64,000 nt of DNA from Euborellia annulipes (Eukaryota; Arthropoda; Insecta; Dermaptera; Anisolabididae), in NCBI GenBank assembly GCA_023213315.1, contig JAKCPI010016655.1, forward strand, positions 86,885 to 150,884, given 5' to 3'. Shown here piece after piece: positions 14,801 to 26,289 of this stretch (the first letter of the stretch is position 1; every line of letters begins with the position of its first letter). The translations under genes and the position numbers were made by a program. The notes beneath the pieces were generated by a model. It had not been told where the DNA came from. It saw nothing but the letters and a program-made list of their open reading frames with translations, and searched no databases.

Positions 14801-17800
14801 CAACGGCTTGGTTACCTTGTCTTTGATAATTAACTTCTTCAGCTAATTTTTCAATTTGATTAATATTTTCTTGATATTCTACAACTTCTTTATAGAATTC
14901 TTTTGACTCCTTAAGTTTATCTTCAAGGTTTTCTAAATCAACGATGGTTAAAATGTTAAGTTCCCGTGCTCTCGGTTCACTTAGTTTTAGCCAAGCGAAG
15001 ACACGATCTAGGGATTGTTCAAATTCGGCTAAGCAAGCAAGTTGATCCGAAATACGAGCAGCACACGCTTGGCAATTTTCCTCTACCTCTTGGAGTTGCT
15101 CTAACAAATTTGCATGTGTCCTCGATGATTGTTCTCCATCAGGTCCTAAAACGCTACACCACCTCGCAAGTTCTGGTTCTAAAGTTCGAGATTGCGCTAG
15201 GCTCTTTTCGAGTTCCCTTACAGAGCTCAATTGAGCTTCAAGACTTCCACGATCTAGGCCTGGTTCAACTGCACACCAATTCAGTTTTTCTCGAGAAACT
15301 ACTAAATTTCGGGTCAAATTCTCTATTTTCTCTGAAATATTTTTCATTATAAATGTAATTAAATTTGATTCTATTCGATTAATATGATTTTTCACATTTT
15401 CTAAACGCTTTTCTGTTCCAGACATTTGGTTAAGATCGAAATTTTCAAAACCTTTTGTGTCTCGTTTTAGTTGTTCAAGAATCTCCTCTATTTTGGTAGC
15501 AAAATCGGCTAATCTTTGTTTTAATTTTCTAATTTCAAGTAAATGTGAAATAATTTGATCCAAATTCACAGTTAAATCTTCACATTTACTTCCCGAATCA
15601 CGAATTTCATTTAATTCCTTATCTAATTCTTTAAGTCTATCCCGTAGAGCTTGGGCTTTTTCATTAAAGGCGCAAATATCTAATCTGATTGCCTCGATGA
15701 TCTTTTTAATCTCATCTAATTGTTCATGTGCTCTTGTTTGGAAATTACATAATTCTTCACTTCCTTCGTTAGATGATTGAGATCTCTCAATTTCGATTAA
15801 TTTTGTTAATTTGGAATCAAAATTTGTTAATAATTCATTAAGATTCTTTGGTAATTCCTCTACTAATGTATTAACCTGAGAGCTTCGATCAGTGGCTTCT
15901 GCCGAGAGGAAATTAGAATGAATTTTATGCCAGTGTACGAAACGTAATGTAAGTTCATTAGCCATTTCTTCAAGTTGCTGCCAAACAGCCAAACGAAGTT
16001 GAGCAGTTTGCACTTCAGTCTCTAAATCATTGCATATTTGAATATGCTCAGTCTTAATAGCGGCCAATTCCTGGGAGGGTTGCTTTGAAGGTGGCAATTG
16101 CTCAACGCCACTTACCAAGTTTTCTAAAAGTTCAATCCAACTTTTACCTTTAGTTGCTATTTCTAAAGATGTTCGAGCCTGTTCTAATGCTTGATCTAAT
16201 TCTCGAGAAGAAGAAAAGGGTGTTTCTTTTAAATGTTTTAATGATTGTTTACCTTTAGTGAGTGCAGTTTGTAAAGCGTTAATAGCAGCCCGCCAACGTT
16301 CTAAATTAGCTCTAGCTGCCTTCCATTTATTTTCTGATTCATCAAGTTTAAGTTCGAGTCGATCGTAAGATGCTTCAAGTTCAGCAACTGCATTGGTAAT
16401 ACTTGTTTCCATTGATTCTTGATCAAGAACGAGTCCTCTCGCTAGAGAACGCAATTCCCCTCTTTGCCGTTCATTGCCAAGTTTATCCCGAATTTGAGTT
16501 AAACGAGAGCATGCTACAACTGGATCTAATTCTGTTGAATTGATCTTTTCTAAGTCAGCTTCCAACGCATCAAGTTGAGATGCATGTTGTTCTTTTATTA
16601 AGAGTAATTGTTTTAATTCCGCTTGACATTTATCTAATTGGCTCTTTTTCAGATTTACTTGTTTTAGAATATTTTCGTGTTTTTGCTTTAAACCATCAAC
16701 TAATTCACAAGCTGTCATACTAGTGTTTCTATAGATCGCTTTCCCTTCAGGTTCACGATTATTAATTAGTGTTATTAAATCGTTGATTTTGGATCCAGTT
16801 TCTACAAGATCTTTATTCATATTAGCGACCTCTTTTGTTGTTGGCTTATGACCTTCAAGTCTAAATCGAACGTGTTCAAGTTGTTCCCAAATTTCACTAT
16901 GTCGGAAAACAATTTCTGACCAAAGTTCTAAATTATTTTTATCGTTATTTAGTGCATCTTCCAATGCCTGAAAAGAGAAAAAATAATTAAAATATATTTG
17001 ATAAATATTTTAAGAATAATTAACATTTTCATAAAACAATATTAAGTAGATAAATAAATAAATGAAAATCTTGATTAACTTAAATTTAAATAGATTTTGT
17101 GGTTATTTTTTTTTTTTCAATAAATTTAAATATTTTGCAAATCTATTTGATAAAAATTATTTGTTTATAAAAATATTTTCAAAATTTTAAATAATAGAGA
17201 GATTAAAAAAATAATCATAGATAAATTTTAAGATATTAATAAAAAATGCCAACCTGGAATCTCGAATCGAGAGCAGAATGTTCTAAAGCAAGAGCCTCAT
17301 CTTGGACTATCGGTAATTGGGCCAGAGAAGGTCTCTTCTCATGGACCTCCTCAAGCAAATCAAGTGTGGCTTCTAAAGATGAAGAGATTTGTTCGAGTTC
17401 TGGTTCTTGAGGTTGGCGACTTGCTCTATTTGCTTCTCGTACTTGTAACCAATTAGAAAGCTCTGCGAGTTGCCCACTCAGTTCTTGCCTAAAGAACAAA
17501 TTTTAATAGAAAATTTATAATAATTAAGATTATATTAAATAGATCTTAATCTTAAATTAATAAGAAGAAGCCTTCTTTGAAATAATATTTACATATTTAA
17601 AAAAAGAAGAAATCCAGTCCAATTAAATGATATTCAAGATTTCTAAAATAATTATTAAAAGTAAAAAACTGGTCAACAGATTGTATCCAGTAGTTTTCAA
17701 AATAGTATTATATTGTTTCCATCATTTAATAATTATTATTTGAAATTTTGAATTATACCACCAACAAAAACCTGATTTATACAATATATAAATTCAAAAA

Positions 17801-20800
17801 TAAAAAATAATAAAAGATTATTTATTTTTTGATGGTAAAAAGAAAATTCTACCACATTGAAGTTTTCTACCTCTAATCTGAATTAATGATAGCCTAAAAA
17901 CACCCCAAAATTTTATATTTATTGAAAAAAAAACTCAATGTACAGTAATTTAAAAGTTCTAAGGTGAATGACGTGGCTATTTATAATTTGTAAAATTACA
18001 GCGTTAACAAAAAAACAAAGGTTGAAATCAAAAGCATACAGTCAAGCTATGAGGACAGCTTAAACTCCCTGTGTGTACTCTACAAATATTTTCAAGACCC
18101 GTCATACAATTATAAGAGGAATAAGGAAACGTAAAAAACATCTTTGGCCCATAATTAGCTACAATCCCATAATATAAAAAAAAATTTATAGTTTGTGTCT
18201 GAAACTCAAGAAACCGTACTCGGCATAGAGGTCGACTTTTATACAGAATAGATTTTTTAAGAAATCCTCTGAACCTTAATGACCTCCAGAGAGAAGCCAA
18301 AACAAAAGATAGTGTTATTGAGATAAAAATATGTTACTTTGTTAGGAAGTGTTAAAAAAATGATTTATTTAAAATAAGAATAAATACCTTGCGAGCATAA
18401 CATCAGAAAGCTGATTGATATGATCTCTTAATCTCTCTGCAGCAGCCCCGAGACGCGCTTTTAAAGCCTGAGCGCGATGTTTCAACGGAGCATGTGGCGC
18501 CAGAGCAGCGACCATCACGGCTTGTTTACTAGAGAGTTCAGCGCCCAAACGTTTAAGTGCCGTCATCTCCAAAGGCTGTGCTTGTGAGAATTGCTGGTCT
18601 AAAGCGTCCAGCCAAGCTTCTAGAGCATCTGCATCTCTTTCAGCAGCTGTCCATTGCTCTACAAGTGCAGTAGCATCTTCGAGACGTCCTCGAGCAATTT
18701 CTTCCAAAGACGCTGTGGCAGCTTGAGCTTGAGATAATTTCTCTTTATCCCGAGACGATGCTAAACTTACGCCTTTTTCAGCTAGGATATTTAATGTGGC
18801 TACTTGATGTGCACATTGTGGAAGAACATTTTGTAATTCACTCATCTGAAAAACACATTTTTTTTGTTTTATATATTATATTATTAATTTAATATTTAAA
18901 AATCTGGTGTGACTGGCGCACAGCACACAACTTTCTCTTACCCTTCGGAAAGAGAAAGTTGTGCACCGTGCAGGTCACACCAGATTTTTTGTGTCGAGAT
19001 ATATTTAATTTCCCATAGCACCTTAGTTCCAGACTTACATTTTAAATGTTGACTGCTTGAAATTGCATAAATAAATACAAAATTTTATAAGAATTGGAAA
19101 AAAATTTTTATAAGTTCCAAAGGGGACCCCCTTTTGAATCGAAATTAACATGCAAATCTACATTGGCTCTATGGAACGAAGAGCTGGAAAATTAATTTGA
19201 AAAATCTGAAATACTATATCAGTAAAGTATACTTCAAACAATTTTCAAGAAAAATTTTACTGAAATACTTTTTAAAGTGCATCTAAAAAATAGTTGATTT
19301 ATATGAATGTTAATCTAAAAAGAAAAAGATTTATTCTTACCATGGCAACCAATTATCCTATCTTTCTTATAAAGTACAAGAATAAAGTGTGCTTCAAAAG
19401 ATTTAAAGGGCAAAATGAGAATATACATTTGAAAGAGCATGTAAAATATAATTGATTTTCGACATCCTGTGATATCCTTTGGGAAAAAACTATTTTGTAA
19501 ATTGATTTTTGAATTTAATCAAAACGTTGGAGTGAATTTTGAGAAGATCGAAAAAAACTAAAAAAGTACATCAATAAAGTACGATGAAGGCCGCCAGCAA
19601 AGAAAAAAAACTTTATTTAAATATCGTCGACGTTTCGGGAACGCATCGCTCCCATCTTCAGGACGATAGTCTTTTAATCTTGGTCAGTGCTGATGTTTCC
19701 GGCCCATTCAAAAATAAATTAAGCCCAGGCACCTACTACAATTCTCATAGACAATTAAACATACATTTAATGGTATATGCAAATTTTGTATTATAATTTG
19801 TATGACCTACATGTATCAATCTAAACAACATTAACAATTTATCGTCCTGAAGATGGGAGCGATGCGTTCCCGAAACGTCGACGATATTTAAATAAAGATC
19901 AATAAACTTCTACTATTTTTTGGCGATTTTGTTCAAAAGCTTATTCTGAGTGTCTGGAGGGTATCTAACTTAAATATAAAATTTAAATCCAGTAGCCCAA
20001 TTCCTTCATGCTTAAAATCATTACACACACTCAGACAGACAGACAGACCAATTTGCGGGACCCACTTTTTTGGACTCAGGAGATCTCAAAACATGTATAT
20101 GCATCAAAAACTCGACATCAAATTTTTGAGATGATCCCAATACTTTCTCTCTATATTTCATATTTAGGGTAAGAGAAAGTAAAAAAAATAATATACCTGT
20201 AAGCGAGCTGCTTCAAGAGATGTAGGTCGTGGAACAGCTAAAGCAGTCAATTTGCTTTGGCTATCATACCAGGATCGCCAGTTCTCTAAACATCGATCCA
20301 GTTCGTGGGCGTGTTCTAGAGCTGCACAGGCGGCTTTGTGCTCTGCTGCTTCAGAAACGTCGAGCTCTTCAAGGGCCTTTTGAGCTGCCGTCAGCCAGGG
20401 CGCATCTTAAATTTAAAAATAAAATTAACTTTTTTTTTTATGCTCTTGAATTTCCACGATTTCAACAAGTAATTATTATTATTAGTTAGATTTTGTGTAA
20501 AAAATTCATTCAAATATGAATCTAACCATAATGCTCATTTGCTGCAAGAGTGTCATAACTCAAAATTTGTCTTTTATCATGAGATAAAAAAAAAAAAAAA
20601 ATAAAATAAAATTGTAACACATTTTTATTGAAATTCGAATTAAAAAAGGTAGCTATACAAATTAATTCTTTATTATGGAAAATATCACTGGTACCCCTTC
20701 CACAAAGCTTCTTTTTAACTGAAATGTTTCGGGTTTGAAGTCAATAAAGAAGTTTAAAAAATATTTGCCATTCAAAAAAATTAGATATTTTACTGCAAGT

Positions 20801-23800
20801 ATGAAAAGCTCAGAATTGTCCCTCCGCCAGGTAATAGGGCTTTTTTTACTTGTCCTTACTGTGCCAATAACTCAATAAGGACGATTTTTGAATTAAGACG
20901 ATATTGCACCAATTGAGCTATATTTTGAATTAATTTCTTACACATAAAAAATAAAAAAAATATTTCTTTAATATATCACTTCGATTTAGATGTTCTTTCT
21001 TTCCCGTCCTCACAAAAAAAAAATTGTATTACTCATATAGGTATTTTTTTTTTTGGTCAACTCAAAAAATCTGATGTGACAGCACATAATATTATTAACT
21101 ATGAGAAAGAAATGTCATATGTATGGTTAATCACACCAAATTTTTTAAATAAAATTTCAATTAGGTCTATTTGTGAATATTACCTTCTAAATTAATTTGT
21201 TGGGCTTCCTGTTTAAGAAGATGCAGGTGTTCTTTTTTTCTCCTAAATGTTGCTGCACCTTTTCAGCTCTTTGCGCTCTTTGCTGAGCCGTTGGGTAGGC
21301 AGCAAATTCACGTGCATGTTGTTCATTTGACCATCTGACCAGAGCTTCAGCTCGCTCTTGCAAGCTGGTCAGATGTGCCTGTTGAGCTTCTTGAGCTTCT
21401 ACGTTGCTTTGCAATTTCTTAAGACTATTAGCTAATTGGTTTTTCATTTGTGTTACTTCCTGTTCTATTAAAAGTTTTCGTTCCGGTGTAGTGAAACGAG
21501 AAAGTGCTTCGCTAGTTTGTTGCAGGCTAGGCAAATGTACCTGTGCGCTAGCTTGAAGCGCTTCAAGTACATGTCTTGGGTGGGGCGTGGTTTTTTCGGC
21601 TGAATCAGCAACATCTGATAATTCCCTTTCTGCTTGTTTTAGTAGACCACGAATCTAAAAATAAATTAGGATATTAAAACAGAAGATAAAAAAACTAAAA
21701 TGAAAACAATGAGATTAAGATCAGAGATCGACAAGCCTTGACCCGCCGCTACCAAGTAATTTTAAACCAGACACGAAAATTTGGCAACTTTTTGGATTAG
21801 TATTAACAAATGATGCTATTTTATTTACAATTTTTTAATAGGTATTCATTATTATTGGTTCTATTTTCTCTAAAAAAAAAATCATTTAAAATATGAATCG
21901 AATCAAATGATAAGGATTTTATTTATAATATCAAAATAATTTTTTATAAAGTATAATTCAATTAATAAAATTTTGATCTTAACACAATCAAAAAAGTAAA
22001 AAGAGACACTTTTATTTTTAAATAATAGAAAAAAGTTTAAGCATGAATAAAAGATTAATAGTATTTGTTTGTTTCTCCCTTTCTAAAAAGAGAATACTTA
22101 AAAGGTAATATTTTTCTGTTCTTTAACAAAAGTATGTGAATTACTTTTTCATTGTTAATAAAATCAAAATTTTATTAAAATAATTTTGATAACAAATAAA
22201 ATCATTGTCAAAAATCGATATGATTCATATTTTTAATGAATTTCTTATAGAAACAAAAAGTAAAAATTTTGTACAGATTTTTGCTCTAGATAAAGTAATT
22301 AGGCTCTATTTACCTGTTCAAGTTGTTCTTCATAGTTGCTCCAGAGAATTGAAGCATTGCGTAATCTTTGCAATTTGGCGACAGTGCTTTCATAAGCTTC
22401 CGCCCAACTGGCTTCAAGACGTGCAACTTGAGGTGCTACCTGATGACCATGGCCACCTGCAGTTACCAGACTTTTGCCTCTTTGTACCATAGAGGCCACA
22501 TTGGTCCTTTGAAGGTCGAGTTGTTTCACAGCTAACTCTTGTTGCCTAAGAAGAGCAGTTAAGGCTTCTAGGCAGTCAGGTGATGGTCCGTCTCCACTCG
22601 AAGTGTCCCGCACCTTAGAATAAAATTCAATTTCTTTAAGAGCCAATGGATATATTAAGGAAGGGAGGAAGAAGTGGATGGTTCCAAGCACGTAGCCATA
22701 AAATTCTTTTGCAGGAGGCCTCGAACATCTATTCTATAAATATCAAGTCCTAGAATAAATTTTTCACTATAGGCCCTATTCTCCTTCCCAATATTATATT
22801 TATTTATTTATTAATATAGTATATTTTTCTGGAAAGGGGGATAAAACATCTGATTTCCCCTTTGGCTGTTTATCTCATTTAACTTATATATGAAATTTTT
22901 TTGGTCTATTTAGGCTGATAAATAGCGATATTTTCAAAAACTGCTCTAGAGCTAGCTGATGGCAGAGTTTTAATTTCCCAGAGGGTTCTACTTTAGCTTA
23001 GTATCTCACTTTTATTTAATTTATATAATAAGATGATTTTAAAACTTACTTTATCTAAAAGAGAGCACACCTCTCGAACCTCTCTTGTATAAGTGAGGCA
23101 TTTGTGTCTTATTTCAGTAGAGACAAGGACAGCTTCAATATTAGGAATAAGAGCCTTATATCGAGTGAGTAGTTGTTCGAGTTTTTGTTGTTCGGCTTCG
23201 CTTTCAGCAGTGACAGGCGATGAAAGAGAGTCAAGAGTGCGAACAAGCAGTTTGATGTCATTTCGGCGACTTTCTACTTGCCGACAGACAGCCTGCAATC
23301 GATAAAGGCATTTATTATTACTCTCAGCTTGAGAAGTCTGCTTTGTTATTTTTTATTTCTACCCTTTAAATAATTATTTTATTAGCTAAAAAAAATTATG
23401 AGTGTAGCGATATTTTAGCACTATTCAGTTCAAATATATTTATTTTTAAAGTTAATGTCAATAATTAGAACGCACGGCATTTTATAAATAGCCGCCACTC
23501 ATAAAATGGCTAGCATAAAAATAAAAATACATGAATTTTAAACTTCTAATAAATATAGGAAAAAACATAAAAATATTATTAACGCTCGGGGAAGCAACAT
23601 TTTTTTTTTTTTTTTTTTTGATACACGATTCTTACTTGGAATTTGGCTCTTTCCGCTTCAAATTCTTCAAGTGACGTCATTTCTAACGATATTGTTCTGA
23701 CAGCTTCGTCAACAGAATCCATCCATTGGATTAATTCTTGATACCGGGCACGATATTCACGCCATTGATGCGGTACTTGCTGAAGTTGAGCCCCGAGGGC

Positions 23801-26250
23801 TTTGACAGCTGCTTCAAAAGCTCTTTCTCTTTGGGCAGTTCTCGAAGCTGATTCCGAAAGAGTTGGATCTTTTTTATTCTTGACTTCATCCACCAGAGAA
23901 TTGCAGGCTTCACGAATTTCAATTATTCGAGTGTCACTAAATATTTCTTGATGTTTTATTAAAAGAGTTTCTGCAGGTGATGAACCTGCACTTACTTCTT
24001 GTGAAAATGTTTTTAGTTGATTTTCAAAATGTGAAAGTTTTGAATTTACTTCTGCTTCTAATATTCGGAAACGAAGTCGTGTCATAAAATCAGGTACCTA
24101 AATAAAAATAAGTGGGAAAATTAATATTACAATATATAAAACTATTTTATAAATAACAAAGTGGTGTTGAATAAATAAAGAGGCAAGCACTTTATTTGCT
24201 TTAAGTCTAACTATATTTTATTTAAAATAATTAAACAATTAATTTGTGTCGATCAATAAGAAAAAAGAAATTTACTTGTGCTGCAAGTTGGTTGGCTTTG
24301 AATTGCAATTTATTTGCTGATTCTGTGACAGCAGCGCCAGCGCCTGAAGGAAGATTTTGCACGAGTTGAGTTGCTGCTTGACAGGCATCAACGGGGACAC
24401 TGGCAAGTCCTCCAGGAGGTTCCAAAATTCGTTCGATTTCTGCTATTTGTTTAGGTAAAATGTCTATATTTGTTTGAGGTCCATTTAATAATTGCTCCGT
24501 TTGAGCTAAATAATTTCGCGCCGATTTTTCTTTTTCACTATATTCACTCCATAATCTAGACCAGCCAATTATACGCTGAAAAATAATAAAAGTTTTAATT
24601 AGTATGCTTCGTTTTTCCAGGTTATGTAAAATCGAGGAAATATGTCCATTTAAATAAAATCTTAGAGAATTTTATAATTAGTGACATATATCCTGCTTTT
24701 ATCTAACTCTTGATGACACATTTTTTGATTTCGCATCGTTTCTGTGTAAAAATAATGCCAGGCATTCTTTTTGCATCTTATTAAGGGCTGCCGACATAGG
24801 GGATAAATCTCCCTTAAAGGGGACCCGGGCCATTTGAACTTTCACCAATAATTCCTAATGAAAAAAATTAAATTATTTTCAATAGACTTTTACCTCCAGA
24901 ACTCTAACTCTAAATGTCTCATGAAAAAAAATATTTAGAAATATGTTCATAAATGTTTTTCGAAAATTTAAACTTTTAATGTTGATAAGAGAAGTGGCTG
25001 CTCAGCGATTAGAATGATGAAGGAAGAGAGGATGTCAGCCAAAAAGGAGCCTCTATTATCTATATTATAAAAAAATTGTTTATAACATTATTTGTATTTT
25101 GAGAATATATTATAAATTAATTTATAAAATTATCATTTGCAAATAAATAATATGTTTTCAAAGAGGTCAAATGCACGCTTTTGTGAGATTTCGTTTTTAT
25201 TAAGATGGGTTATGGTTCAATGTACTGAGGGTTCGTTGCTTCCCCAGTATATTTTATCTTATAATAACTGTATTTAATAATAAAATTTTATATACATTTG
25301 AGACTTGGCCGTGTTGACTGTTGAGCATCTGACAACTTATATGCAAATTTTTGTATTTTTATATAATTTTGTATATTTTATATATAACAAGTCTATCTGC
25401 ATCTCAATGGTGTATACCTTGAGATTGCCAATAATGTAAGATCTCACGTTTTTTGTAATTTAAGAAATATTTTATGTTGTTGTATTACAATTATTATTTA
25501 TGCTTATTTCAGCTCTTAGGAACTGATGATGGATTTATTTAATTAAACCCGAAACGTCTTCTAAGTGGAGATTTTTATTCAATAGAGGCTCCTTTTTGGC
25601 TGACATCCTCTCTTCCTTCATCATTTTAAACTTTTTATTTGAATGTTTATTATTATAATATACAACCCAGGGATCCTAGAAGGCTCTCGGTGGCCCTGGC
25701 TATTTTAGCCAAAGAACAAAAAAATAAATAGACTTTTAGAGAAGCCCAAGGTATATTGAAATATTTTTGAACATAAAATTCATTACTGGACCAGTATAAG
25801 CCCCGATCAGTGGCGGATTTAAAAAATGAGATTGAGGGGTTTCTGCGTATTCTTTAAGCGGCCTCAAAACGAATCTATAAATAAATTACCATAGTCAATG
25901 CTCTGCCGAATTAAAATCAATTATCCCACCCAATGCAACATATTCACGGAACACAAGAGAGGCATCGTCCCAACATCCCTATGCTGTTCAGATCACGACT
26001 AACAGAACTAGTCACTTCCAATCTTCCTTTGTTCCCATGATCTCCCGCGATTGGAGCAAGCTCCCTGCGTCTATCTTCCCCAAAACCTACAATCTTCAGA
26101 CTTTCAAGTCTAATCTCAACAGACATCTTCTCAGTTCCCGCAGTTGAGATCCCCTTTTATGCTTCTCCTTTTTTCTTTTTTAAATATAATCTTCCTGGCT
26201 GCATGTGACCACTGGTCTTTATAGGTCTTCAGACCTCCTTGCATCCATTC

Positions 26251-26289
<39 letters not shown>

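Larger units (their letters stand above)
19583..19910. mobile_element. Inverted-repeat element with two intact hammerhead-like motifs, nested in A1
   Basis: Arms 19611-19667 and 19841-19897 are inverted copies. The core 45 bp (19623-19667 minus, 19841-19885 plus) is identical. Family A copies without the insert (42280-42310, 57860-57890, 58760-58790) read AAAGTACTAGTACTTTTTGG across this point, so this is a discrete insertion. Junctions are approximate. Confidence 0.75.
18901..20186 (+). repeat. Family A repeat, full-length-like copy (A1), in intron 22
   Basis: Starts with a palindrome (18901-18986: TCTGGTGTGAC...GTCACACCAGA around CTTTCTCTTACC). The body follows with GTGTCGAGATATATTTAATT, ACCATGGCAACC and TACATCAATAAAGTAC. 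Then come a (CAGA)n stretch, GACCCACTTTTTTGGACTC, and a closing hairpin (ACTTTCTCT...AGAGAAAGT). Copies in both orientations occur at 42001-43010, 44688-45884, 55962-58035, 58718-59284 and in pieces elsewhere. Non-coding. It is interrupted at 19583-19910 by another element. Superfamily unknown. Confidence 0.75.

Noticed and set aside
18028..18300. 90-residue minus-strand frame in intron 23
   Set aside because: No family resemblance, no splice sites in phase with exons 23 and 24, and AT-rich flanks.
18901..18986. Palindromes as transcription terminators or attenuators
   Set aside because: They recur as parts of a dispersed repeat in both orientations and in introns, so a mobile-element origin fits better.
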